Source: MFD09286-c1 sp963701015 (GTDB lineage: Bacteria; Bacteroidota; Bacteroidia; Bacteroidales; DTGW01). Taken from it: DNA of 64,000 bases. The notes under the pieces are model-generated. The model made no database searches. It saw nothing but the letters and a program-made list of their open reading frames with translations, and was not told where the DNA came from. Both the position numbers and the translations under genes were made by a program. Below are positions 28,362 through 36,173 of the stretch, piece by piece. The number at the start of each line of letters is the position of its first letter. Position 1 is the first letter of the stretch. Where the stretch lies: the NCBI GenBank assembly GCA_963701015.1, contig OY969556.1:558001-622000 (forward strand). The letters are read 5' to 3'.

Positions 28362-28399
28362 AAAGGAGCCTTTCTTATGTTGGTGAGAAAGGCTCCTTT
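28362..28399 (-). terminator. Attenuator terminator upstream of ilvD
   Basis: A perfect 14-bp stem (28386-28399 with 28362-28375) and a 10-nt loop, followed on the minus strand by GTTTTTGATAT. It lies between the leader peptide and the ilvD start, 33 bp upstream of the latter, with no other gene to terminate. A competing pairing is available: minus-strand GGTGAGAA (28425-28432), at the leader stop codon, with TTCTCACC (28382-28389), which covers the loop and the last 4 bp of the 5' arm. ATG/CAT can add three more pairs beyond a small internal loop. Confidence 0.87.
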
Positions 28400-28427
28400 T
28401 GATATTTTTATTATTTACATAACATTC

Positions 28428-28493
28428 TCACCCCATTCGATTTCCAATTAGGACGACGACCACGAGAATAATAATGTTATTGTTAATTTTCAC
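28428..28493 (-). CDS. ilv leader peptide (Ile/Leu/Val-rich)
   Basis: A 21-codon frame from GTG at 28493 to TGA at 28428. Ten consecutive codons read IIILVVVVLI (ATT ATT ATT CTC GTG GTC GTC GTC CTA ATT), the three end products of the downstream operon. The TGA stop lies inside the segment that can pair with the terminator arm, so a ribosome reaching the stop would cover it, while one stalled at the Ile/Val codons would leave it free. The run begins 18 nt after the GTG. This is too short to be a protein of its own and fits a control peptide; translation is not proven. Confidence 0.82.
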   Translation of the reverse strand: MKINNNIIILVVVVLIGNRMG

Positions 28494-28518
28494 AATTGTA
28501 AAGTTTATTTTACAGTGA

Positions 28519-28548
28519 CAAAGATAGAAACTTTTAAATTAAAAACAA
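28519..28548 (-). promoter_or_regulatory. Promoter of the ilv operon
   Basis: On the minus strand TTG (28546-28548) and TATCTTTG (28519-28526) are separated by exactly 19 bp, an exact match to the Bacteroidota primary-sigma consensus (TTG, 19-bp spacer, TAnnTTTG). Transcription should begin near 28512, about 20 nt before the leader peptide GTG, leaving a leader of about 185 nt before ilvD. Confidence 0.85.
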
Positions 28549-28644
28549 ATTTTTTTACCCTGATGATAATTTTCAATTGAGGATTAAGATTTTTTAAGAT
28601 GTTATTATTTTCAAAATTTCAATGAAAAAATAAATTTCTATAAA

Positions 28645-29142
28645 TTAGTTTAATTGTATTGACATTATATAATCATCCATCACAAAACCATTACCAATAT
28701 TCGCAATGTCTTCACTTTCCTTAATAAATCCTGATTTTAAGTATGAATTTATAGCTTTTGTGTTTTGCTTGTTTACTCTTAAATAAAGTTTTATGGCACC
28801 AGTTTCTTTGGAAATATTTTTTACAAAATCAAGCGCCATTTTACCATACCCTTTGCCATGAAATGATGGCAAAATATAAAGTTTTTCAAGTTTAAAAATC
28901 AGTTTCGAGCTTTCGGTATGAAATGAAATAAAACCAATTGGCTGTTCACTAATCATTATAATATACCATAAAATACCGAAGCTTATTTCTTTTGCTATAG
29001 TATCGGCTGAATACATTAAACTTAGCATATATTCAATTTGTTCTATTGAAATAATTCCAGGATAATGTCCATGCCAGATTGTATGAGCTAAATGCTGGAT
29101 TGTAAAAATATCGCCTTGGTTTGCTTTAATAAATGAAACCAT
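28645..29142 (-). CDS. GNAT family N-acetyltransferase
   Basis: A 165-residue acetyl-CoA-dependent acyltransferase. The GNAT core is recognisable: strand-4 region FKLEKLYILPSFHGKGYGKMALDFV, where the Q/RxxGxG/A acetyl-CoA loop reads HGKGYG, then IKLYLRVNKQNTKAINSYLKSGFI. The acceptor substrate is unknown. It lies 12 bp after the receiver gene on the same strand and may be co-transcribed with it. Confidence 0.88.
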   Translation of the reverse strand: MVSFIKANQGDIFTIQHLAHTIWHGHYPGIISIEQIEYMLSLMYSADTIAKEISFGILWYIIMISEQPIGFISFHTESSKLIFKLEKLYILPSFHGKGYGKMALDFVKNISKETGAIKLYLRVNKQNTKAINSYLKSGFIKESEDIANIGNGFVMDDYIMSIQLN

Positions 29143-29154
29143 AGAATTGACCTG

Positions 29155-29511
29155 TTAAAAGTTTAAAATATTTTTAATCTTATCAATTGAAAATGGCTTT
29201 GTAACAACTCCATTAAAATTACTTGTATCTACTTCTTCGTGCAATATTGCCGGATTGTAAGCAGTAATAGCAAATATTTTTACTTTATTTTTAGGGCTTG
29301 GGAATGAGTTCCTTATTTTATATGCAGTTTCAATACCATTCATAACAGGCATTTCAATATCCATAAATACAACATCAAAATCGAATTCCTGAAATAGTTC
29401 AATTGCCTTCAATCCATTATCAGCCTCTTTAAATGTATGACCTAAATTCTTAACAAATTCACGGATAATAAATCTATTTATTACAATATCATCAACAAGT
29501 AAAATATTCAT
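29155..29511 (-). CDS. Single-domain response regulator (CheY-like)
   Basis: A 118-residue receiver domain without an output domain. Acidic pair in LLVDD, phosphoacceptor Asp in VVFMDIEMPVMNG (about residue 51), Thr/Ser in IFAITAYN and Lys in VVTKPFS. Its ATG overlaps the TGA of the Crp/Fnr gene by one base, which implies translational coupling. The sequence most resembles receiver domains detached from hybrid kinases. Confidence 0.9.
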   Translation of the reverse strand: MNILLVDDIVINRFIIREFVKNLGHTFKEADNGLKAIELFQEFDFDVVFMDIEMPVMNGIETAYKIRNSFPSPKNKVKIFAITAYNPAILHEEVDTSNFNGVVTKPFSIDKIKNILNF

Positions 29512-30206
29512 CAGCCAAATTCGCTAAGAGTTTTAACAATTTTCATACTTTTTATTTCAACATCGGAACCGTTTAATTCAATTATTTTGTCATTTTTAAA
29601 TTCCGAAAGGGTACGTATGAAACTTTCTTTTGTAGTTCCTGCTAATTCAGCCAATTCACGACGAGTTAACGGAAATGTGAAGATTATGTTTTTATATATT
29701 ACTTCTGAAAAATATAATAAAACATCGGCAATTCGACCAGGTAATTGTTTGTGTGTTTGTGCCAAAAGTCTGTTAAAAATATAAAGCCCGTTTAAGCTTA
29801 AGCTATTTATAATAGATAATGCAAATACGCCGTTTTTTTGAAGAATTGACCTGAAAACATTATTGTCAATAATCAGAATTTCAGTTGGTTCTACTGTTGA
29901 AGCTGAGAATTCGTGGGTTTCTTTTCCAAATACCGACATTAAACCTAAAAATGTGTTTTCATTTTCGAGACTAAGAATAATAGATTTTCCCATTCTACCT
30001 TCCTTGTAAATTTTTACAAGTCCCGATTTTACAAACATTATATGAGAAGTGCGCGTATGCTGGAGAAAAATATTGCTCTTTTTTTGATAAAAAACAACAT
30101 TACTGTTTTGTTTTATCAAATTAATTTCCTCTTCATTTAAATCTTTAAAAAATGAAAAAGTTATATCTTGTTGGTTATCAGAAAATGTTGAATTATTAAA
30201 TGCCAT
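29511..30206 (-). CDS. Crp/Fnr family transcriptional regulator
   Basis: About 231 residues: an N-terminal cyclic-nucleotide-binding-like beta-roll (SNVVFYQKKSNIFLQ, FVKSGLVKIYK, FLGLMSVFG) and a C-terminal winged HTH with LTRRELAELAGTTKESFIRTLSEFK. No Cys cluster for an Fe-S centre and no full cAMP signature are seen, so the effector is unknown. The start at 30206 (ATG) is preferred over the TTG two codons upstream. The gene is coupled to a single-domain receiver gene and divergent from the chemosensory cluster. Confidence 0.9.
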   Translation of the reverse strand: MAFNNSTFSDNQQDITFSFFKDLNEEEINLIKQNSNVVFYQKKSNIFLQHTRTSHIMFVKSGLVKIYKEGRMGKSIILSLENENTFLGLMSVFGKETHEFSASTVEPTEILIIDNNVFRSILQKNGVFALSIINSLSLNGLYIFNRLLAQTHKQLPGRIADVLLYFSEVIYKNIIFTFPLTRRELAELAGTTKESFIRTLSEFKNDKIIELNGSDVEIKSMKIVKTLSEFG

Positions 30207-30405
30207 TCTCAAATAATTTTTTTGTAATGAAATCAGAAAAGCCTCCCAATAATTTGCTAATTTAATATTTTAATTCAAAATTTGATGATTTAAATCACTT
30301 TATTGAGTAACTAATCTCATTTATTTGAAAATGATGGTGAATATTTTGAACATTATATTTACATTAGCGTAAAAGTGAAAATATTATTATAGGTTAATCT
30401 TTATT

Positions 30406-30792
30406 ATGGAAGTAGTATCAATAGATAAAACTGTTTTAATAATTGACGATTCAACAACCAATGTAGTATTGTTACAAGCAGTGCTTAACAATAAGGGTTA
30501 TAACATTGAAACGGCTTTAAATGTTAAGGAAGCATATAATGTTATTTCAAAAGTCAAGCCCGATTTGATATTATTAGATTTATTAATGCCCCGCATTAAT
30601 GGGTTTGATTTTTTAAAGGAATTAAAAAGCAATAGGGATATGCAAGATATACCTGTAATAGTTGTTTCAGCATTAACTGATAATGAAACAATTCAAAAGA
30701 CAAAATCACTTGGAGCTTTGCATTTTGTTAAAAAGCCGGTTGATATTCAAAATATAGTTGATTTGGTTCAGGTAGCTTTAAAAAAACAATGA
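30406..30792 (+). CDS. Single-domain response regulator
   Basis: A 128-residue receiver domain: acidic residues in LIIDDS, phosphoacceptor Asp in LILLDLLMPRINGFD, Ser in VIVVSALT and Lys in HFVKKPV. It opens the chemosensory cluster, 35 bp ahead of the coiled-coil gene. Confidence 0.9.
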   Translation: MEVVSIDKTVLIIDDSTTNVVLLQAVLNNKGYNIETALNVKEAYNVISKVKPDLILLDLLMPRINGFDFLKELKSNRDMQDIPVIVVSALTDNETIQKTKSLGALHFVKKPVDIQNIVDLVQVALKKQ

Positions 30793-30827
30793 TTTCATTC
30801 TTCATTCATGTTTTTAAAAATTGAATT

Positions 30828-32687
30828 GTGGAGAATAAAAATATAAGAGGAATGACAGATATTTCAGGAGATAAAAATTACATTGAGAATCTTTTAAAGG
30901 CTTTACCTGTAAACGAAGCAATTGATTTATTTGCTGAAATTGATGACAGGATTGTTCAATTATTAAAATGTTCTTCAGAAGATTTTTTATCACTGAATGA
31001 TCATTTCAAAAATTATCATAAGGAATCAAAAAACTTAGTAAAAAGTGCATCTGAAATAATTCAACTCATTACTGATAGTAAAATAAGTAATACATTTTCG
31101 AACCTTAAAAAATATTGCGATAGTTTTAGTTCACTAACCAATTTATTTACACAACACGTTGAATTTTTAGATGTTGAGATAAAGAAAACTACCAATAAAT
31201 TTGAAAGCTTAAATATTGTTCATAATAACTTTAAGCAAAACATTTTATCATTAAAACTTCTACTTGCTAATTTTAAAGTTGGAGATAATAGTGATGAATT
31301 AGGTAAAATTTTCAAATCAATTGAATATAAAATTGAAAACGAAAAAGCTTTAGTACAAAAGACAGATATATATATTGAACAATTCGTAAATATTGCTCAG
31401 GAGAGTTATATAATGCTAAGTAATATTAAAAAGGAAAATTACCAACATTTACAAAAGTTAAATGATAATATTGAAGTTGGTTTTGCACTTTTTAGAAAAA
31501 AATATGATGAAGCTTCAAAGCTATTTCCGGCATTAAAAGAGCTTACCGATAAAAATGCATCGAATATTGCTAAAATAATAACCAATCTGCAATATCACGA
31601 TATAATACGTCAAAAAATTGAGCATATTCAACGAACCCATAAAGATATTGTAAATGATTTGAGATCATTTAGCGATGATGATAATAGTGCAATTTTATTA
31701 CACAATAAAGCAAAAACATTTTTGAAAATTAGGGATGTTGCCGGACTTCAGGCAGCTCAATTATTACATGCCAATAAACAATATCAAATGGCAATTGAGG
31801 AAATTGGATCAAACCTCGAAGAAATTGGCAATGAAATGGTAACTATAAGTAGTTTGTGTGAAAATTTAGTAGGAAAGTCGGCACAAACAAAAGATTATTA
31901 CCTGAACAATATAGTTGAAAATCTCGATAATGCATTGAATTACAATAATAAATTATCCAATTTTATTTCAACCATTAAACAGCATACACAAGCATTATCA
32001 GATAAAAATCATGATTTTTCCGATTTATATAATCAAATTCATGTTGAATTTTTAAATATTAAACAACAATTCTTAACTATTTTCAATTCCCCTGAAATTA
32101 AAATGAATAATTCAACATTAATTGAAGAACTATTAGATTTAATTAATGAAACAGAAACTCAAGCTTCGCATATAGGTGAAATACATAATGAACTAGCCGG
32201 TAAAGTTGAAAAACTGGTCAATCCTAAAGAAAACTTTTCCGATGAAACAAACATGCTCAATAGTTTATATGATTTAGGACGAACAATACCTGGATTAATT
32301 GAATTACTAAAAATAAGTATTCAAAGCATTGATGAGCATTTATATTTTAATACAAATACAAGTTTAAATGTATCCGATAATATAAAAAACTCCATTAAAA
32401 AAATAAATTATTACGATGTATTTGAAAAATCATGTGATAAAACTATTCAGGAATTAAATTCAATTAACCTAAAATTAAATCATGGAAGTGGCTTAGAAAC
32501 TGTTAACAGGAATGAAAACCTTAAACATTTGAAAGACAGGTACACTATGGCAAGTGAGCATTTAATTCATGATCAATTAACAAATATTACTGATATTTCA
32601 GAACTTTCAAGTAAAAAAGCTGAACAAATTATAAATTTAGCCGATCAAAATTCCGAATCAGATGATGAAAATTTGGAATTATTTTAA
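30828..32687 (+). CDS. Long coiled-coil protein of the chemosensory cluster
   Basis: A 619-residue, almost wholly helical protein starting at GTG. It has no signal peptide or membrane segment and no HAMP or MCP signalling tip. A central LQYHDIIRQKIEHIQ (about residue 253) resembles the active-site helix QDxxxQxI of CheZ-type phosphatases and the helices of some cytoplasmic chemotaxis proteins; a second related segment YYDVFEKSCDKTIQEL lies near 530. It could be a receiver phosphatase, scaffold or receptor substitute. The position between cheY-like and STAS-cheY-cheA-cheW genes is the main functional clue. Confidence 0.65.
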   Translation: MENKNIRGMTDISGDKNYIENLLKALPVNEAIDLFAEIDDRIVQLLKCSSEDFLSLNDHFKNYHKESKNLVKSASEIIQLITDSKISNTFSNLKKYCDSFSSLTNLFTQHVEFLDVEIKKTTNKFESLNIVHNNFKQNILSLKLLLANFKVGDNSDELGKIFKSIEYKIENEKALVQKTDIYIEQFVNIAQESYIMLSNIKKENYQHLQKLNDNIEVGFALFRKKYDEASKLFPALKELTDKNASNIAKIITNLQYHDIIRQKIEHIQRTHKDIVNDLRSFSDDDNSAILLHNKAKTFLKIRDVAGLQAAQLLHANKQYQMAIEEIGSNLEEIGNEMVTISSLCENLVGKSAQTKDYYLNNIVENLDNALNYNNKLSNFISTIKQHTQALSDKNHDFSDLYNQIHVEFLNIKQQFLTIFNSPEIKMNNSTLIEELLDLINETETQASHIGEIHNELAGKVEKLVNPKENFSDETNMLNSLYDLGRTIPGLIELLKISIQSIDEHLYFNTNTSLNVSDNIKNSIKKINYYDVFEKSCDKTIQELNSINLKLNHGSGLETVNRNENLKHLKDRYTMASEHLIHDQLTNITDISELSSKKAEQIINLADQNSESDDENLELF

Positions 32688-32715
32688 TTAACTTTAATAA
32701 TTAAAACCGAATAGA

Positions 32716-33021
32716 ATGAGCAACAAGTTAATTGTTAAGACATCGGGGAAGTCAGATAAAAAGAATATTTATAAAATTGAAAAAGATTTCTCCATAAATA
32801 ATATAGAAACAGTCAAAAGTGAGATTGATGAAATATTATCAAAAAATAATAATTTCCATTTTGATATAAAAAATATCGAAAATTTTGATTTAAGTGCTGT
32901 TCAGTTAATATATACGTTAAAAGAAAAATTAAAAGATAATTTTACTTATTCAATAGATATAAAAGAAGAAATTAGTACAATTTTAAAATCCTCGGGGTTT
33001 GAAAATATAATAAAAAAGTAA
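32716..33021 (+). CDS. STAS domain protein
   Basis: A 101-residue STAS-fold protein of the anti-sigma-antagonist type. The usual phosphoserine loop D-S is represented by NFDLSAVQLIYTLKEKL, with the Ser near residue 59. No anti-sigma kinase is visible nearby. It lies in the chemosensory cluster, 30 bp before the cheY gene, so it may link that array to another output, as STAS proteins do in some chemosensory clusters. Confidence 0.8.
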   Translation: MSNKLIVKTSGKSDKKNIYKIEKDFSINNIETVKSEIDEILSKNNNFHFDIKNIENFDLSAVQLIYTLKEKLKDNFTYSIDIKEEISTILKSSGFENIIKK

Positions 33022-33050
33022 TAAATTTAATAACAGCAAATACCATAAAC

Positions 33051-33416
33051 ATGGCAAAGACAATATTAATAGTCGACGATTCAGAAAGCATAAGGGAAGT
33101 TGTAAGTTTTACACTCGAAAACGAAGGCTACAAGGTGCTTGTTGGAGTAGATGGAAAAGATGCTTTGAAATTTCTTGATGGATCAGAAATTGATTTAGTT
33201 ATTACCGACCTTCACATGCCAGTGATGGATGGTATTGACCTGATTAAAGAAATTAGAAGAATGGAAAAATACCAACGTATCCCAATTTTATTCCTTACAA
33301 CCGAATCGCAAGCAGCTAAAAAAATGGAAGCAAAGGAAGCCGGTGCTACGGGATGGATTATTAAACCTTTTGTTCCAGCAAAACTTATTGCTGCAATTAA
33401 CAAAGTTATCAGGTAA
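33051..33416 (+). CDS. cheY: CheY-type response regulator
   Basis: A 121-residue receiver: LIVDDSESIREVV, phosphoacceptor Asp in LVITDLHMPVMDG, Thr in ILFLTTES and Lys in WIIKPF. This is the closest of the three single-domain receivers to classical CheY. Its TAA overlaps the cheA ATG by one base, so the two are coupled and CheA is the likely phosphodonor. Confidence 0.92.
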   Translation: MAKTILIVDDSESIREVVSFTLENEGYKVLVGVDGKDALKFLDGSEIDLVITDLHMPVMDGIDLIKEIRRMEKYQRIPILFLTTESQAAKKMEAKEAGATGWIIKPFVPAKLIAAINKVIR

Positions 33417-35479
33417 TGGATAATTTCAGAAAAAAATTTATTGAAGAAGCCACAGAGCATATTCACGAGCTCGAAAAGGCATTATTGGAGCTGGAGCGCG
33501 ATCCGGAAAATAAAGAGCTTGTTGAAAAGGTCTTTAGAATAATGCATTCACTTAAAGGTGGTGGCGCAATGTTTGGTTTCGACAAAATAAGTGAATTTAC
33601 TCACAACCTCGAAAATGTATATGATTTGGTCAGAACCGGTCAAATGTATGTTTCAAAAGATTTACTTGACGCAACATTAGCATCAGTTGACCATTTATCA
33701 AATTTATTAGACGATAACAAATCAGGATTAAATTCAACCATATCAACACATAAAGAATTAATTTCTAAAATTGACTCTATTATTATCAAAAAAAATTCAG
33801 GTTCAGTTGAAAGTGAAAATAAAATAAACTTTGAGCAAACTGCTCAGAGTAAGGACGATAAGACTGCTACTTATTATATATTATTTCAGCCTCATGACAA
33901 TATTTTTGACAATGGAACCAATCCACTTTATTTATTAGACGAAATTAACGGTTTGGGTAATTGTATTGCAAAACCTCATTATTCTAAAATTCCTGCTTAT
34001 GATGAAATTGATCCAACCAAATGTTATATTTATTGGGAAGTATTTTTAACTACTTCAGGTGGAATTAACTCAATTACCGATGTATTTATTTTTGTTGAAG
34101 ATGAATGCAATATAGATATTCACAAATTAAGTGATTCTAATTTATTTACCAATAAACAATTTGCTGAAAAGTTGAATGAGTTTATAAAGGGAAGTAAAGA
34201 TTTGGGAATTAATGAATTACAATCGTTTGTAAGTAAATTAAATACAACACAAACTATAAAAGAAAAGAAAACTGAAGAAAAAGCAAATACAGCATCAAAA
34301 GAAAATTCAATTTCCAGTATTCGCGTCAGTTCAGAAAAGTTAGATACTTTAATGAATTTGGTTAGTGAATTGGTCACTACTCAGGCTCGATTAAGTTTGT
34401 ATGCCGAACAGGGAGGCAATGGTGAACTGGTTGCTATTGCTGAAAATGTTCAAAAGCTTTCAAGGCAATTACGTGATATTGCTTTTAGTATTGTGCTTAT
34501 TCCAATAGAAAATTTATTGACCCGTTTTCAGCGATTGGTTCGCGATTTATCACAAGAATTGAAAAAAGAAGTTTCATTTATTGCTGAAGGAACTGAAACG
34601 GAGTTGGATAAAACAATTATTGAAAATTTAACTGACCCTCTTTTACATATTTTACGCAACAGTCTCGATCATGGCATTGAAGATCCTGCAACGCGTCTCA
34701 AATTAGGCAAGCAAAGACACGGAACAATTCTAATGAAGGCATTTTATTCAGGAGCAAATGTTCATATTCAAATATCAGATGATGGCGCAGGAATTGATGC
34801 TGAAAAAGTAAGACAGAAAGCAGTTTCGAAAGGTTTAATTGCTCATGATGCCGTATTGACTCAAAAGGAACTTATTCAACTTGTGTTTTTACCTGGCTTT
34901 TCTACAGCTTCAAATGTTACCGACGTTTCTGGAAGAGGTGTTGGAATGGATGTTGTTCGCCGTAAAATTGCTGATATACGAGGTGAAGTTGAAATTGATT
35001 CTAAACCAAATGTTGGAACAACCATTATTATTAAGCTACCATTAACACTTTCAATTATTGATGGATTGTTGGTTAAAATTCAAGACACTTTTTATATTAT
35101 TCCATTAACTTCTGTTGACAAAATTTATGCTGCTGACCATAATAAATTGGTTAATACATTTAATCAAATTATAATTTTAGATGGACAACAAGTACCATTC
35201 TTTTATTTACGAAATGAATTTGGCGTTGAGGAAAATGTTGTGAAAAGTGAACAAATAGTAGTAGTTCGTTATGAAGATATAAGAATTGGTTTAGCAGTTG
35301 ATAATGTGGTTGGAGAATATCAAGCCGTTTTAAAACCATTAGGAAAATATTACAAAAATCAGGAAATAATTTCTGGTGCAACAATTCTTGGCGACGGCAC
35401 AATTGCCTTGGTAATTGATACGAATAAAGCAATAAAATATTTCTCAAACCAAAATATAATGACGGAGGAAGCAAAATGA
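33416..35479 (+). CDS. cheA: Chemotaxis histidine kinase CheA
   Basis: A 687-residue kinase. The Hpt domain has the phosphorylated His at about residue 44 (IMHSLKGGGAMFGF). A P2-like region (about 150-260) with YYILFQPHDNIFDNG follows, then a linker, the dimerisation helices (IRVSSEKLDTLMNLVSELVT), the ATPase with HILRNSLDHGIEDP, ISDDGAGID and GRGVGMDVV, and a C-terminal CheW-like domain (about 545-680). The ATG overlaps the cheY stop and the TGA overlaps the cheW ATG (ATGA), so cheY-cheA-cheW form one coupled unit. Confidence 0.95.
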   Translation: MDNFRKKFIEEATEHIHELEKALLELERDPENKELVEKVFRIMHSLKGGGAMFGFDKISEFTHNLENVYDLVRTGQMYVSKDLLDATLASVDHLSNLLDDNKSGLNSTISTHKELISKIDSIIIKKNSGSVESENKINFEQTAQSKDDKTATYYILFQPHDNIFDNGTNPLYLLDEINGLGNCIAKPHYSKIPAYDEIDPTKCYIYWEVFLTTSGGINSITDVFIFVEDECNIDIHKLSDSNLFTNKQFAEKLNEFIKGSKDLGINELQSFVSKLNTTQTIKEKKTEEKANTASKENSISSIRVSSEKLDTLMNLVSELVTTQARLSLYAEQGGNGELVAIAENVQKLSRQLRDIAFSIVLIPIENLLTRFQRLVRDLSQELKKEVSFIAEGTETELDKTIIENLTDPLLHILRNSLDHGIEDPATRLKLGKQRHGTILMKAFYSGANVHIQISDDGAGIDAEKVRQKAVSKGLIAHDAVLTQKELIQLVFLPGFSTASNVTDVSGRGVGMDVVRRKIADIRGEVEIDSKPNVGTTIIIKLPLTLSIIDGLLVKIQDTFYIIPLTSVDKIYAADHNKLVNTFNQIIILDGQQVPFFYLRNEFGVEENVVKSEQIVVVRYEDIRIGLAVDNVVGEYQAVLKPLGKYYKNQEIISGATILGDGTIALVIDTNKAIKYFSNQNIMTEEAK

Positions 35480-35985
35480 GCGAAGAAACAAAAAATAAAA
35501 TTAATTCATACTTAACATTTAAATTAGGAGATGAGTTTTTTGCGGCAAATGTTAGCAAAGTATTAAATATTCTTGAAATGACCAAGGTAACAAAGGTGCC
35601 TAAAGCACCACCTTATATGAAAGGTGTGATAAATCTTCGTGGCGCAGTGTTACCTTTAATTGATACAAGAATAAAGTTTGATATGACAGAAACAGAATAT
35701 ACTACCAACACTTGTATTTTGGTTCTCGATATAAATCTTAATAATGAAGCTGTTCATGTTGGGGCATTGGTTGATTCTGTTCAGGAAGTACTTGAAATTG
35801 ATGATGCCCATATTCAACCTCCTCCAAGTATTGGCACGCGATATAAATCTGAATTCATCGATGGTGTGGCAAAAGTTGAAGAAGAATTTATTATGATACT
35901 GAATATGGATTTAATTTTCTCTACCGATGAATTAAGCCTTTTAAAAGAAACATTTCATGAAGGAAAAGAAGAAGTTGTGAAATAA
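35476..35985 (+). CDS. cheW: Chemotaxis coupling protein CheW
   Basis: A 169-residue CheW adaptor linking receptors to CheA: YLTFKLGDEFFAANVSKVLNILEM, then PPYMKGVINLRGAVLPLIDTR and VGALVDSVQEVLEI. It overlaps cheA by 4 bp and is followed by a strong terminator, marking the end of the cluster. Confidence 0.94.
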   Translation: MSEETKNKINSYLTFKLGDEFFAANVSKVLNILEMTKVTKVPKAPPYMKGVINLRGAVLPLIDTRIKFDMTETEYTTNTCILVLDINLNNEAVHVGALVDSVQEVLEIDDAHIQPPPSIGTRYKSEFIDGVAKVEEEFIMILNMDLIFSTDELSLLKETFHEGKEEVVK

Positions 35986-36007
35986 ATTATTAATACTCAC
36001 TCGGGAC

Positions 36008-36034
36008 AAAGCGCACAATTTCTGCGCTTTTTTT
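36008..36034 (+). terminator. Terminator of the chemosensory cluster
   Basis: AAAGCGCA (36008-36015) pairs with TGCGCTTT (36023-36030), followed by a T run; it lies 22 bp after the cheW stop. Confidence 0.9.
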
Positions 36035-36173
36035 GTTTAAAATACATTCTTAATTTATATATTATTCATTTGCTTATGCTTTGAATGCTAAAATATTTAA
36101 GAATATGAAAAATATTATTTATTTTTAGTTCTTTAAAAAAGGTCATTTGGCTTTAAACTCAATATGTTTTATT

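Noticed and set aside
28362..28500. Metabolite riboswitch upstream of ilvD
   Set aside because: The Ile/Leu/Val codon run with start and stop, and the stop codon inside the alternative pairing, explain the region better as ribosome-mediated attenuation; no known aptamer core is recognisable.
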